From positions 6,076,001-6,140,000 of the forward strand of contig NZ_CP026124.1 in assembly GCF_002902905.1 (NCBI RefSeq): a stretch of 64,000 nucleotides of DNA. The letters are read 5' to 3'. The notes beneath the pieces are model-generated. The model did not search any database. It was not told the origin of the DNA and saw only the letters and a program-made list of their open reading frames with translations. Of the stretch, positions 37,734 through 47,493 are shown one piece after another; positions within the stretch are counted from its first letter, which is position 1, and the number at the start of each line of letters is the position of its first letter. The DNA is from Achromobacter sp. AONIH1. GTDB taxonomy: Bacteria; Pseudomonadota; Gammaproteobacteria; Burkholderiales; Burkholderiaceae_B. The position numbers and the translations under genes are program-made.

Positions 37734-38639
37734 TCAACGCGCGCCCACGCCCGCCGCCGCGGCCTGGAGCCAGGCCTCGAACAGCTTGAGCGCTTCCGAG
37801 CGCTCGCTGCGCTGCGGATAGCCGAAGAAGTAGCCCTGGCTGACGGTCAGCGATTGCGGCACGGGCAAGGCCAGCGCCCCCTGGTCCAGCGCGGGCTGCG
37901 CCAGGAAACGCGGCATCAGGCCCACGCCCAGTCCGGCCTGCACCGCCGCCATCACCATCGTGAACAGTTCGTAGCGCGGCCCGCCCGCCGCCTGCGGACC
38001 ATACAGGTACTGATTGGCCGCGTACCACTGACGCCAGGCGTCCGGCCGCGAGCTCAGGTGCAGGTGCGTCAGGCCGGCCAGCGCCTCGGCGCCTCGGCCG
38101 GTGATGCGCGCGGCCAGCTCGGGCGCGCACACCGGCACCAACTCGCGCTCGGGGAACAGCAGCGCGCCCTGGGTGCCCGGCCACAGGCCATCGCCGTGAT
38201 ACAGCGCGCCGTCGAAGGGCTGGTCCTTGAACTGGAAGGGCAGCGTGCGCACCGACAGGCTCACGGTGATGTCCGGGTGGGCGCGCTGGAAATCGGGCAG
38301 CCGGGGAATCAGCCAGGTGGTCGCCAGCGTGGGCACGACCGCGATATGGATGCTGCGGCCCATGCCGGTGCGACTGACCAGGCCAAAAGTGTCCTTCTCG
38401 ATCTGATCCAGATGGTGACGGATCCGCCCAGCGTACTCGGCGCCGTGTTCGGTCAGCGCAATGCGGCGTCGCACCCGGGTGAACAACTGCACGCCCAGCC
38501 GCGCCTCCAGGCTGGCGACCTGCCGGTAGACGGCGCTATGGGTCAGGGACAGTTCCTCGGCCGCGCGGGAAAAACTGCCCAGCCGTGCCGAGGCCTCGAA
38601 AGCCTGCAGCGCGCTCAGATTGGGAATGCCGTTTCTCAT
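37734..38639 (-). CDS. LysR-family transcriptional regulator (GcvA-like)
   Basis: A 301-residue LTTR. The helix-turn-helix is LSALQAFEASARLGSFSRAA and SLTHSAVYRQVASLEARLG (about 8-50), followed by QLFTRVRRRIALTEHGAEYA. The effector-binding domain has the GcvA-like WLIPRLPDFQRAHPDI motif. I chose the ATG at 38639; an upstream in-frame Met is poorly supported. It diverges from the TPP-enzyme gene across 135 bp, the usual LTTR arrangement, so it probably controls it and perhaps gcdH. Confidence 0.9.
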   Translation of the reverse strand: MRNGIPNLSALQAFEASARLGSFSRAAEELSLTHSAVYRQVASLEARLGVQLFTRVRRRIALTEHGAEYAGRIRHHLDQIEKDTFGLVSRTGMGRSIHIAVVPTLATTWLIPRLPDFQRAHPDITVSLSVRTLPFQFKDQPFDGALYHGDGLWPGTQGALLFPERELVPVCAPELAARITGRGAEALAGLTHLHLSSRPDAWRQWYAANQYLYGPQAAGGPRYELFTMVMAAVQAGLGVGLMPRFLAQPALDQGALALPVPQSLTVSQGYFFGYPQRSERSEALKLFEAWLQAAAAGVGAR

Positions 38640-38774
38640 GGCGGACGGAACCCCGAATGGCCGGCCTCGACGTGCCGGGGGATCAATAGATTGTGCAATT
38701 TTATCAATTGCATTGTGCGCTGATGGCACATATGCTCAGTCATCTCATTCTCGGCTCATCGCGACGATACCCCT

Positions 38775-40457
38775 ATGGCCCAGCAAGCATCCCGTCTCGG
38801 CGGTCACATCCTGGTAGACCAGCTGGTCGCCCAGGGCGTCAAACACGTTTTCTGCGTGCCGGGCGAAAGCTACCTGGCGGTGCTGGACGGCCTGCACGAC
38901 GCCGACATCCAGGTCACGGTCTGCCGCCAGGAAGGCGGCGCCGCGATGATGGCCGACGCGCACGGCAAGCTGACCGGCGAACCCGGCATCTGCATGGTCA
39001 CGCGCGGCCCGGGCGCATCGAACGCGCTGGCCGGCGTGCATATCGCCAAGCAGGACTCCACGCCGCTGATCCTGTTCGTGGGCCAGATCGAGCGCGGCAT
39101 GCGCGAACGCGAAGCCTTCCAGGAAATGGATTACCGCGCCGTCTTCGGCACCCAGGCCAAATGGGTCACCGAGATCGATCAGGTCGAACGCATTCCCGAG
39201 CTGGTCTCGCGCGCCTTCCACATCGCCACCTCGGGCCGCCCCGGCCCCGTGGTGATCGCGCTGCCCGAGGACATGCTGGTCGAGGCCGCCGCGGTGGCCG
39301 ACGCGCCGCGCTACGCGCCCATCGACGCCGCGCCCTCGGTCGGCCAGCTGGCCGACCTGGAACAACTGCTGGCCAAGGCCACCCGGCCCGTCGCCATCCT
39401 GGGCGGCAGCCGCTGGAGCGAGCAAGCCGTGCAGCAGTTCGCCGCGTTCGCCGAGCGCCACGCGCTGCCGACCTCGGTGTCGTTCCGGCGCCAGATGCTG
39501 TTCCCGGCCGACCATCCCTGCTACATCGGCGACGTGGGCCTGGGCATCAACCCGGCGCTGCTCAAGCGCGTGGCCGACGCCGACCTGATCCTGCTGGTCG
39601 GCGGCCGCATGTCCGAAAACCCCAGCCAGGCCTACACCCTGCTGGACATCCCGGTGCCGCGCCAGAAGCTGGTCCATGTGCATCCCGACAGCGCCGAGCT
39701 GGCGCGCGTGTACCGCCCCACGCTGGCGATCAATACCTCGCCCGCCGCTTTCGCCGAGGCGCTGGCCGGCCTGAAGGCGCCGGCCGCCCCCGCCTGGGCC
39801 GACGACACCCGCGCCATGCGCGAGTCGTACCTGAAATGGAGCGACCCCGCCGCCATCCGCACGCCCGGCGCGCTGCAGATGGGCGAGGTCATGGCCTACC
39901 TGGAAAAAACGCTGCCGGCCGACGCCATCATGACCAACGGCGCCGGCAACTACGCCACCTGGCTGCACCGCTTCCACCGCTATACCCGGTACGGCACGCA
40001 GCTCGCCCCGACCTCGGGCTCGATGGGCTATGGCCTGCCCGCGGCGGTGGGCGCCAAGCGCGTGCATCCCGACAAGACCGTGGTCTGCTTCGCCGGCGAC
40101 GGCTGCTTCCTGATGCACGGCCAGGAATTCGCCACCGCCGTGCAATACGACCTGCCCATCATCGTGGTGCTGGTCGACAACGGCATGTACGGCACCATCC
40201 GCATGCACCAGGAAAAACACTATCCCGGCCGCGTTTCCGCCACCGCGCTCAAGAACCCCGACTTCGCCGACTACGCGCGCGCCTTCGGCGGCCATGGCGA
40301 GCGGGTGGAAAGCAGCGAACAGTTCGGCCCGGCCTTCGAACGCGCGCTGGCCAGCGGCAAGCCGGCCATCCTGCATTGCCTGATCGATCCGGAGACCATT
40401 TCCCCGTCGACCACGCTGGCCCGGATCCGCGACGCCGCCCTGCAGGCCAAGTCCTAG
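38775..40457 (+). CDS. Thiamine-diphosphate-binding enzyme (acetolactate-synthase large-subunit-like)
   Basis: A 560-residue ThDP-dependent decarboxylase/synthase. The N-terminal PYR domain has the cofactor-activating Glu53 (RQEGGAAMMA) and FCVPGESYLAVLDG. The C-terminal PP domain has the metal/diphosphate motif AGDGCFLMHGQEF and ending VLVDNGMYGTIRMHQ. TSGSMGYGLPAAVGA is typical. No regulatory small subunit (IlvH) is adjacent, so it is probably catabolic rather than anabolic. It diverges from a LysR gene and is followed 128 bp later by glutaryl-CoA dehydrogenase. Substrate unknown. Confidence 0.88.
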   Translation: MAQQASRLGGHILVDQLVAQGVKHVFCVPGESYLAVLDGLHDADIQVTVCRQEGGAAMMADAHGKLTGEPGICMVTRGPGASNALAGVHIAKQDSTPLILFVGQIERGMREREAFQEMDYRAVFGTQAKWVTEIDQVERIPELVSRAFHIATSGRPGPVVIALPEDMLVEAAAVADAPRYAPIDAAPSVGQLADLEQLLAKATRPVAILGGSRWSEQAVQQFAAFAERHALPTSVSFRRQMLFPADHPCYIGDVGLGINPALLKRVADADLILLVGGRMSENPSQAYTLLDIPVPRQKLVHVHPDSAELARVYRPTLAINTSPAAFAEALAGLKAPAAPAWADDTRAMRESYLKWSDPAAIRTPGALQMGEVMAYLEKTLPADAIMTNGAGNYATWLHRFHRYTRYGTQLAPTSGSMGYGLPAAVGAKRVHPDKTVVCFAGDGCFLMHGQEFATAVQYDLPIIVVLVDNGMYGTIRMHQEKHYPGRVSATALKNPDFADYARAFGGHGERVESSEQFGPAFERALASGKPAILHCLIDPETISPSTTLARIRDAALQAKS

Positions 40458-40585
40458 CGCCGCCAGGCGTTGCGGCGCGGCCCCGCGCGGGGCCGCGCAA
40501 ACCCGACTTGCCGCCCGAATTATTTTAGGTTTAAACTTTTCAGCATTCCGATTCCGAATACGGAAATCCATCACGGAGACCCAGC

Positions 40586-41779
40586 ATGTCCTCGAATCCC
40601 TCGTTTCACTGGCAAGATCCCCTGTTGCTGGACCAGCAGCTGACCGAAGAAGAACGCATGGTGCGCGACGCCGCCCAGGCCTACGCGCAGGACAAGCTGG
40701 CCCCGCGCGTGCTGAACGCGTTCCGCAACGAGCAGACCGATCCGGCGATCTTCTCCGAAATGGGCGAACTGGGCCTGCTGGGCGCGACCATCCCCGCCGA
40801 GTACGGCGGCGCCGGCCTGAACTACGTCAGCTACGGCCTGATCGCCCGTGAAGTCGAGCGCGTGGATTCCGGCTACCGCTCCATGATGAGCGTGCAGTCC
40901 TCGCTGGTGATGGTGCCCATCAACGAATTCGGCAGCGAAGCGCAAAAGCAGAAGTACCTGCCCAAGCTGGCCCGCGGCGAATGGATCGGCTGCTTCGGCC
41001 TGACCGAGCCCAACCACGGTTCCGACCCCGGCGGCATGGAAACGCGCGCGGTCAAGACCGCCGACGGCTACAAGCTGACCGGCAACAAGATGTGGATCAC
41101 CAACTCCCCCATCGCCGACGTGTTCGTGGTGTGGGCCAAGTGCGTGGGCGGCGACTTCGACGGCAAGATCCGCGGCTTCATCCTCGACAAGGGCATGAAG
41201 GGCCTGTCGGCCCCGGCCATCCACGGCAAGGTCGGCCTGCGCGCCTCGATCACCGGCGAAATCGTCATGGACGAAGTGGAAGTGTCGGCCGAGCAGATGA
41301 TGCCCGGCGTGGCCGGCCTGAAGGGCCCCTTCACCTGCCTGAACTCGGCCCGCTACGGCATCGCCTGGGGCGCTGTCGGCGCCGCCGAAGCCTGCTGGCA
41401 CACCGCCCGCCAGTACACGCTGGACCGCAAGCAGTTCGGCCGCCCGCTGGCCGCCAACCAGCTGATCCAGAAGAAGCTGGCCGACATGCAGACCGAGATC
41501 ACGCTGGCGCTGCAAGGCTGCCTGCGCCTGGGCCGCATGAAGGACGAGGGCTCGGCCGCGGTGGAAATCACTTCCATCATGAAGCGCAACTCCTGCGGCA
41601 AGGCCCTGGACATCGCCCGCCTGGCGCGCGACATGCTGGGCGGCAACGGCATCTCCGACGAATTCGGCGTGGCGCGCCACCTGGTCAACCTGGAAGTGGT
41701 CAACACCTACGAAGGCACCCACGACGTGCACGCCCTGATCCTGGGTCGCGCGCAGACGGGCATTCAGGCGTTCTATTGA
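40586..41779 (+). CDS. gcdH: Glutaryl-CoA dehydrogenase
   Basis: GcdH oxidises and decarboxylates glutaryl-CoA to crotonyl-CoA in lysine, tryptophan and glutarate degradation, passing electrons to ETF. The 397-residue flavoprotein has the acyl-CoA dehydrogenase signature [36 protein letters not shown], and the C-terminal [19 protein letters not shown], with catalytic glutamate near 376 in [20 protein letters not shown]. Those last residues are characteristic of GcdH. AGACC-type leader sequence precedes the ATG at 40586. It ends with a good terminator. Confidence 0.95.
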   Translation: MSSNPSFHWQDPLLLDQQLTEEERMVRDAAQAYAQDKLAPRVLNAFRNEQTDPAIFSEMGELGLLGATIPAEYGGAGLNYVSYGLIAREVERVDSGYRSMMSVQSSLVMVPINEFGSEAQKQKYLPKLARGEWIGCFGLTEPNHGSDPGGMETRAVKTADGYKLTGNKMWITNSPIADVFVVWAKCVGGDFDGKIRGFILDKGMKGLSAPAIHGKVGLRASITGEIVMDEVEVSAEQMMPGVAGLKGPFTCLNSARYGIAWGAVGAAEACWHTARQYTLDRKQFGRPLAANQLIQKKLADMQTEITLALQGCLRLGRMKDEGSAAVEITSIMKRNSCGKALDIARLARDMLGGNGISDEFGVARHLVNLEVVNTYEGTHDVHALILGRAQTGIQAFY

Positions 41780-41797
41780 TCCGCCCTGCCCTCGAAG

Positions 41798-41825
41798 AAA
41801 ACCGGCCCTAGCGCCGGTTTTTTTT
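41798..41825 (+). terminator. Rho-independent terminator of gcdH
   Basis: AAAACCGGC (41798-41806) pairs with GCCGGTTTT (41813-41821) around CCTAGC, within a run of eight T (41818-41825). Confidence 0.9.
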
Positions 41826-41979
41826 CGCCTGGCGTTCGCCGTATCCGCGAAAGCCCGCATGGCGACAATCTGGCCCGCGCCGTACGCTGTAGGCATATTG
41901 GCCTGGCACTTTCCCTGGCGTTTGCGCCCCCCTTTTGCGTGTCCGACCCCGGCTTTTTTCGACCGACCAGGAGTCGCGC

Positions 41980-42966
41980 ATGCAAGGCAACCCATCCCAG
42001 CGCCTGATGGCGTGCATCGCCATGGCATTCATCGGCCATGGCGCGCACGCCACCACCACCCTCACCATGGCCACCGAATACCCGGCCACATCCATGCCCG
42101 GACAAGGCGTGTCCACCTTCGCCGAGCTGGTGCGGGTCAAGAGCGGCGGCGAGGTGATCATCGAGGCCAGCTATGACGCGGCCAAGGGCATCAAGTCCGG
42201 CGACATGATCGCCGCCGTGCAAACGCGCAAGGTCGACGCGGGCGATGCCTTCGCCGGCGCGCTGGCGGAAAAGTACCCGCTGTTCGGCGTGTCTTCGCTG
42301 CCCTTCCTGGCCGACTCGCTGGCCAAGGCGCGCAGCCTCAACAAGACCGCGCGGCCGGCCTATGAAAAGCTGCTGGCCGAACATGGCCAGAAGTTGCTCT
42401 ACACCACGCCGTGGCCGGCCTCGGGCATCTGGTCCAAGCGCAAGATCGACGGCCTGGCCACGCTCAAGTCATTGAACATCCGCGCCTACGACGCCACCTC
42501 GCAGGACGTGCTGCGCAAGGCCGGCGCGCAAGCGCAGAACATTTCCTTCGCCGACGCCATGCCGCGCATCGCCTCGGGCGAGGTCAACGCCGTGCTGTCC
42601 TCGGGCGACGGCGGCGCCGGCCGCAAGCTGTGGGAACACCTGCCTCACTTCGCCGAGATCAACTACGCCATGCCGGTCTCGGTGGCGACGATGAACCTGC
42701 AGGCCTACCAGTCGCTGGATGCCCGCGCGCGCCGCGCCATCGACCAGGCCGCCGCGCAGACGGAAAGCGAGCAATGGAAACGCATCGACGGCCGGCTGCG
42801 GCAGAACTACGCCAACATGCGCAAGAACGGCGTGACCATCAATACCAAGGTGCCGGCGTCCGTGCGCAAGGCGTTGAAAGACGCGGCGGCGGAATCCGTG
42901 AACGCCTGGAAGGCGACCGCCGGCCCTGACGCCGTGGCAATCATCGGGCAGGTCGGCAAGCGCTAG
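41980..42966 (+). CDS. TRAP transporter DctP-type substrate-binding protein, orphan
   Basis: A 328-residue periplasmic binding protein of the DctP family. A signal peptide precedes the mature start (LMACIAMAFIGHGAHATTTL). Conserved segments include FAELVRVKSGGEVIIEASYD, LPFLADSLAKARSLNKTARP, GIWSKRKIDGLATLKSLNIR and WEHLPHFAEINYAMPVSVAT. Such proteins deliver carboxylates to a DctQM membrane pair. No DctQ or DctM gene lies nearby, so it must use a distant one or act as a receptor. I chose the ATG at 41980 because GGAG lies just upstream. Ligand unknown. Confidence 0.87.
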   Translation: MQGNPSQRLMACIAMAFIGHGAHATTTLTMATEYPATSMPGQGVSTFAELVRVKSGGEVIIEASYDAAKGIKSGDMIAAVQTRKVDAGDAFAGALAEKYPLFGVSSLPFLADSLAKARSLNKTARPAYEKLLAEHGQKLLYTTPWPASGIWSKRKIDGLATLKSLNIRAYDATSQDVLRKAGAQAQNISFADAMPRIASGEVNAVLSSGDGGAGRKLWEHLPHFAEINYAMPVSVATMNLQAYQSLDARARRAIDQAAAQTESEQWKRIDGRLRQNYANMRKNGVTINTKVPASVRKALKDAAAESVNAWKATAGPDAVAIIGQVGKR

Positions 42967-42984
42967 CGACGGCCCGCCCCGGAT

Positions 42985-43428
42985 TCAGGCGTTGCCGGAC
43001 AGGTCGAACAGGCTGGTCGCGTCCAGCTCCAGCACGGCTTCGTCGTGCTGGTTGAGCACCGTCCAGGCCCAGGTGATGATGCCCAGGTCCGGACGCGAGG
43101 AAGACTTGCGCACGCCCTGCACCCTGGCGTCCAGCCTCAGCTGGTCGCCGGGGCGCACCGGCACGCGCCAGCGCACCTCGCCCAGGCCGGGCGAGCCGAA
43201 GGACTCTGAATCATGCAGCGCAGCGTCCACCGCCATGCGCATGGCCAGCGCGCAGGTATGCCAGCCGCTGGCGATCAGCCCGCCCCAGCGCCCCTCGGCC
43301 GCGCGCTTGGGATCCGTGTGGAACCACTGCGGATCGAACTTGCGGGCGAACTCCAGGATCTCGGCCTCCGTCACGATGACGGGTCCGGCCTTGATCAGCA
43401 TGCCGTCCTTGAACTCGGCGAACTTCAT
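42985..43428 (-). CDS. MaoC-like (R)-specific hot-dog dehydratase
   Basis: A 147-residue single-domain MaoC/FAS1-type hydratase. The catalytic dyad is visible as Asp32 and His37 in RKFDPQWFHTDP, with GGLIASGWHTCALAMRM and VPVRPGDQLRLDARVQGVR typical of the fold. These enzymes hydrate or dehydrate 2-enoyl thioesters such as mesaconyl- or crotonyl-CoA. It starts 37 bp after the upstream TPP-enzyme gene and is probably co-transcribed with it. Substrate unknown. Confidence 0.88.
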   Translation of the reverse strand: MKFAEFKDGMLIKAGPVIVTEAEILEFARKFDPQWFHTDPKRAAEGRWGGLIASGWHTCALAMRMAVDAALHDSESFGSPGLGEVRWRVPVRPGDQLRLDARVQGVRKSSSRPDLGIITWAWTVLNQHDEAVLELDATSLFDLSGNA

Positions 43429-43465
43429 GATGCGCTTTCCCCTTTCTTGATTTGAATCGAGCGCC

Positions 43466-45025
43466 TCAGATTAGCGCTTCGATCAAGAACGGTCCACGCC
43501 GCTTCAGTCCCGCGCGCAGGGCATCGGCAAAACCCTCGATGGTATCCACGCTGACCGCGTCCACGCCCATGCCACGCGCCAGCGACACCCACTCCAGGCT
43601 CGGTTCCTGCAGGTCCAGCATGCGGCGCGCGTTGCGGCCGGGCTCCTGAACGCCCACATTCTTCATTTCGCCGTGCAGCGTGGCGTAGGAGCGATTGGCC
43701 AGGATGATGGTCAGGCAATCCAGGTTCTCGCGCGCCTGGGTCCACAGCGCCTGCAGCGTGTACATGCCGCTGCCGTCGGCCTGCAGCGTGACCACCTTGC
43801 GGTCCGGGCACGCGACCGCCGCGCCGGTGGCCAGCGGCAGGCCGATGCCGATGGCGCCGCCGGTAAGCATGAGCCAGTCGTGCGGCGCGCTGCTGACGCT
43901 GTACAGCGGAAATTCACGTCCCTGGGTGATGGATTCATCGCACACGATGGCCTGCTCGGGCAAGGTATGCGCGACCAGGATATTGACGGCGGCGCCGGTA
44001 AGCTTGCCGCTGGCGGGCACCTCGTAGGTCGGAACCGGCGCGGCCAGGCGCGGCGCGTCGGCGGCGATGCCCAGCTCATCGGCCAGCCATTCCAGCGCCT
44101 GCGCCAGATCCTGTTCCTGCGTGGCCAGCACGACCTGTGCGCAGTCGGGCGGCGCCAGCAGGCTGGGCTTGCCGGGATAGGCGAAGAAGCCCACCGGCGC
44201 GCGCGCGCCGGCCAGCACCAGGCGCCGCGCGTCCTTGAGCTTGGCCACGGCCAGATCGATCGGATAGGGCAGCCGGTCCACCGGCGTGCGGGTACGGCCG
44301 CGCTCGATGCGGCGATTGGAGGTCTCGGAGATCAGGCGCACGCCGGTGGCGCGGGCGATCCGGCCCGCCGCTTCCAGCGCGCGGCCGCGCAGCGCGGCGC
44401 CGCCCAGCATCAGCACGGTGTTCTCGCCGCTGCGGATGGCATCGGCGGCCGCGCGCACGGCCTCGGCCGAGGTGCGCGGCGCGGCGTCGCGCGCCGCGAT
44501 CACGGGCGCAGACGCGCCCGCTGGCAGGTCCGTCCAGGCGGCGTCGGCCGGCAGGATCAGCGTGGCAATATTGCCAGGCTCGCGTCGCGCGATGGCGACG
44601 GCCTCGGCCGCGTCGGCCGAGATCGCGCCAGCGGTGAGCGTGCGCCGCACCCAATGCGACATGGGCCGCGCCACGCCCTCGACATCACTGGTCAGCGGTG
44701 CGTCGTACTGCACATGATAGGTGGCATGATCGCCCACGACATTGACCATGGGCGTGCGCGCGCGCTTGGCGTTATGCAGGTTGGCCAGGCCATTGCCCAG
44801 GCCCGGCCCCAGGTGCAGCAGCGTGGCGGCGGGCTTGTCGGCCATGCGCGCATAACCGTCGGCGGCGCCGGTCACGACACCTTCGAACAGGCCCAGCACG
44901 CAGCGCATGTCTGGCTTGCGATCCAACGCCGCCACAAAGTGCATCTCGGACGTGCCCGGATTGGCAAAGCAGACGTCCACATCGTTGGCAAGAAGGGTAT
45001 CGCAAAGACTGTCAGCGCCGTTCAT
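43466..45025 (-). CDS. Thiamine-diphosphate-binding enzyme (acetolactate-synthase/benzoylformate-decarboxylase-like)
   Basis: A 519-residue ThDP enzyme, only distantly related to the one at 38775. The N-terminal domain starts MNGADSLCDTLLANDVDVCF, with ANPGTSEMHFVAALDR and LGLFEGVVTGAADGYARMA (cofactor glutamate). The diphosphate motif in the C-terminal domain is QADGSGMYTLQALWT, which has Ala where most have Gly, and continues to LANRSYATLHGEM. Length and motif spacing resemble acetolactate-synthase-like decarboxylases of unknown substrate. No regulatory subunit is nearby. The downstream gene is a MaoC hydratase. Confidence 0.85.
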   Translation of the reverse strand: MNGADSLCDTLLANDVDVCFANPGTSEMHFVAALDRKPDMRCVLGLFEGVVTGAADGYARMADKPAATLLHLGPGLGNGLANLHNAKRARTPMVNVVGDHATYHVQYDAPLTSDVEGVARPMSHWVRRTLTAGAISADAAEAVAIARREPGNIATLILPADAAWTDLPAGASAPVIAARDAAPRTSAEAVRAAADAIRSGENTVLMLGGAALRGRALEAAGRIARATGVRLISETSNRRIERGRTRTPVDRLPYPIDLAVAKLKDARRLVLAGARAPVGFFAYPGKPSLLAPPDCAQVVLATQEQDLAQALEWLADELGIAADAPRLAAPVPTYEVPASGKLTGAAVNILVAHTLPEQAIVCDESITQGREFPLYSVSSAPHDWLMLTGGAIGIGLPLATGAAVACPDRKVVTLQADGSGMYTLQALWTQARENLDCLTIILANRSYATLHGEMKNVGVQEPGRNARRMLDLQEPSLEWVSLARGMGVDAVSVDTIEGFADALRAGLKRRGPFLIEALI

Positions 45026-45180
45026 CGTGTTTCCCTGGTTGTTATATCGAGTGCGGGCCGGCGGCTGCGCGCGGGCCCGACAGGCATGATAGGTAGGGTA
45101 ACGCAAACCCGGTGGGGCCATCTGCGCGGCTGGCCATGGAACCATTCCGCCGATTCCGGCTGCCGGAATTTCCGCCCGCG

Positions 45181-45933
45181 CTACGCCAGGATCTGGCCCA
45201 GGAACGCCTGCGCCCGCTCGGAGCGCGGCGCGCGGAAGAAGTTGTCCGGAGTGTCGATCTCGACGATCGCGCCCTGGTCCATGAACACCACCCGGTCGCC
45301 GACCTCGCGCGCGAAGCCCATTTCATGTGTCACGCAGATCATGGTCATGCCATCGCGCGCCAGCGCCACCATGGTGTCCAGCACTTCCTTGACCATCTCG
45401 GGATCCAGCGCCGACGTCGGCTCGTCGAACAGCATGATCTTCGGCTGCATGCAGAGCGCGCGCGCGATGGCCACGCGCTGCTTCTGGCCGCCGGAAAGCT
45501 GGCCCGGATACTTGGCGGCATGCTGCGGAATGCGGACGCGCTCCAGATACTGCATGGCATGATGCTCGGCGTCCCGCTGCGCCACGCCCTTGACTAGCAT
45601 CGGCGCCAGCGTGCAGTTCTCGAGCACGGTCAGGTGCGGGAACAGATTGAAGTGCTGGAACACCATGCCCACCTCGGCGCGTATCCGCTCGATGTTGCCC
45701 AGCTCCCCGTCCAACTCGATGCCGTCGATCACGATGCGGCCCCGCTGATGTTCCTCCAGCCGGTTCAGCAGCCGGATGGTGGTGGACTTTCCGGATCCTG
45801 AAGGCCCGCACAGGATCAGCTTCTCGCCGGCCCGCACATCCAGGTCCAGCCCGTCCAGCACCTGGAAATCGCCATACCATTTCGACACGTCCCGCATCGT
45901 GATGATGGGCGCCGCGCAGTTCAATCCGTCCAT
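45181..45933 (-). CDS. Polar amino-acid ABC transporter ATP-binding protein (GlnQ/HisP type)
   Basis: A 250-residue ABC ATPase. Walker A is [15 protein letters not shown], the Q-loop is [18 protein letters not shown], the signature is [15 protein letters not shown], and Walker B is [16 protein letters not shown], with the switch His in [12 protein letters not shown]. It energises the adjacent permease; the two genes are 4 bp apart. It is the last gene of a four-gene leftward group with ureohydrolase, binding protein and permease. Confidence 0.95.
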   Translation of the reverse strand: MDGLNCAAPIITMRDVSKWYGDFQVLDGLDLDVRAGEKLILCGPSGSGKSTTIRLLNRLEEHQRGRIVIDGIELDGELGNIERIRAEVGMVFQHFNLFPHLTVLENCTLAPMLVKGVAQRDAEHHAMQYLERVRIPQHAAKYPGQLSGGQKQRVAIARALCMQPKIMLFDEPTSALDPEMVKEVLDTMVALARDGMTMICVTHEMGFAREVGDRVVFMDQGAIVEIDTPDNFFRAPRSERAQAFLGQILA

Positions 45934-45937
45934 GGCG

Positions 45938-46630
45938 TCAGGCCTTCGAGATATCGTGGTTGTCGCCGGCCCCGCTCCAGTAGCCCGGCACGGTCAGCCG
46001 CTTTTCGGAGCGACGGAACAGATACGCCAGCACGCTGCACAGCGCGAAATAGATGACCCCGACCATGGTGTAGACGGTCAAGGCCTGGAAGGTCGCGCCG
46101 GCCAGCATTTCACCGGCGCGCATCAGTTCGTACACGCTGATCACCGCCACCAGCGACGTCTCCTTGATCAGCACCAGCGCGTAGTTGCCCAGCGCGGGAA
46201 AGATCGTGCGCAATGCCTGCGGCAGCACGATGCGGCGCAGCCGCTGCCAGCGGCGCAGGCCGAGCGCGCGGGCCGCTTCGTACTGGCCCGCGTCCACCGA
46301 CTGGATGCCGCTGCGGAACAGCTCGGCCAGATAGGCGCCGAAGTTCAGCGTCAGGCCCAGCACGCCAGCCACGAAGCCGTTGATCACCACGCCCATCTCG
46401 GGCAGGCCGTAGTAGATGTAGAACAGCTGCAGCAGCAGGGGCGTGCCACGGATGATGTCGATGTACACGCGCGCCGCGCGGCTCAAGGCCGCATGCCTCG
46501 ACAGCCGGCACAGGCAGACCACGAGGCCCAGCGCCACGGCCAGAAAGGCCGAACAGAAGAACAGCGCCAGGGTCCAGACCGTGCCTTCGGCCAGCGGGGT
46601 CAGGTACATGCGCAGGGTAGCGAAGTCCAA
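45938..46630 (-). CDS. Polar amino-acid ABC transporter permease (HisM/GlnP type)
   Basis: A 230-residue inner-membrane protein with about five TM helices. The HEQRRALGLSP-type motif common to the His/Glu permease family appears as [20 protein letters not shown], the ATPase contact loop. The start [20 protein letters not shown] fits the family. It lies between binding-protein and ATPase genes. It appears to be the only permease subunit here, so the channel would be a homodimer. Confidence 0.93.
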   Translation of the reverse strand: MDFATLRMYLTPLAEGTVWTLALFFCSAFLAVALGLVVCLCRLSRHAALSRAARVYIDIIRGTPLLLQLFYIYYGLPEMGVVINGFVAGVLGLTLNFGAYLAELFRSGIQSVDAGQYEAARALGLRRWQRLRRIVLPQALRTIFPALGNYALVLIKETSLVAVISVYELMRAGEMLAGATFQALTVYTMVGVIYFALCSVLAYLFRRSEKRLTVPGYWSGAGDNHDISKA

Positions 46631-46660
46631 TTCGTGCTCCTCGTCCGTGGCCTGGCGGCC

Positions 46661-47452
46661 TTACTTGCTGATCAGGTCCTGCACGCCCCACTTCTGCCCG
46701 ATGGCGGCCAGCTCTCCGTTGCGCTTCATCTCGGCCAGGGCGGCATTGACGGCCCCGAGCAACGCGGCATTGCCCTTCTGCACCGCCATGCCGACCTGCC
46801 ATTTGCGTTGCGGCTGGTAGCCGGTATCCAGCTTCACGCCCGGGATGTTCTTGGTCTTGATCTGATAGACGATGCTGGGCGGATCGACGATGCCCAGGTC
46901 GATGCGGCCGGCGCGCACGTCGGCCAGCAGCGTGGAGTAGTCCTGATAGGTGGACACCTTGGTGTCCGGCATGTCCTTGATCATGTTGAACTGCACGGAA
47001 TCGACCAGCACGCCGACGCGCTGGCCGCGCATGTCCTCGAACTTGCCGTAGCGCCGGGTCGCCTTGTCGCTGACCACGATGCCTTCGCCCCATTCATAGA
47101 CCGGCGCCGAGAAATCGATGGCGCGCGCGCGTTCCTCGGTGATGAACAAGGGCGCGGACATGACGTCGGCACGGCCCGAGGTCAGGGTCGGGATCAGGCC
47201 CGAGAACGGCACGTCCGACAGCTTGTCGGCCACGCCCAGGTGCCGGGCGACGGCCGCCGCCACATCCACCATGATGCCCTCCAGGCGATTGGATTGCGGG
47301 TTCTTGAAACCGTGCGGCGGCGCGGAGGCCGTCGTGACCACATTCAACGTCTTGTCGGCGCGCACTTCGTCCAGCGTGCGCGCATGGCCCGCGGCGGCTT
47401 GCGCCAGCAGCGCGGCCGACGCCAGGCCGAGCAGAATGGATTTGAGTGTCAT
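46661..47452 (-). CDS. Polar amino-acid ABC transporter substrate-binding protein
   Basis: A 263-residue periplasmic binding protein of the SBP_bac_3 family. The signal peptide is about 1-24 (LGLASAALLAQAAAGHA). Conserved parts are GIMVDVAAAVARHLGVAD, LIPTLTSGRADVMSAPLFIT and QVGMAVQKGNAALLGAVNAAL. I chose the ATG at 47452, which begins the signal peptide. It follows a ureohydrolase gene by 41 bp, suggesting that the ligand may be a guanidino compound or a basic amino acid. That link is inferred from position only. Confidence 0.92.
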   Translation of the reverse strand: MTLKSILLGLASAALLAQAAAGHARTLDEVRADKTLNVVTTASAPPHGFKNPQSNRLEGIMVDVAAAVARHLGVADKLSDVPFSGLIPTLTSGRADVMSAPLFITEERARAIDFSAPVYEWGEGIVVSDKATRRYGKFEDMRGQRVGVLVDSVQFNMIKDMPDTKVSTYQDYSTLLADVRAGRIDLGIVDPPSIVYQIKTKNIPGVKLDTGYQPQRKWQVGMAVQKGNAALLGAVNAALAEMKRNGELAAIGQKWGVQDLISK

Positions 47453-47493
47453 GGATTTCCCCTGGAATGTATGAATGCCGCCAGCGCGCCGGA

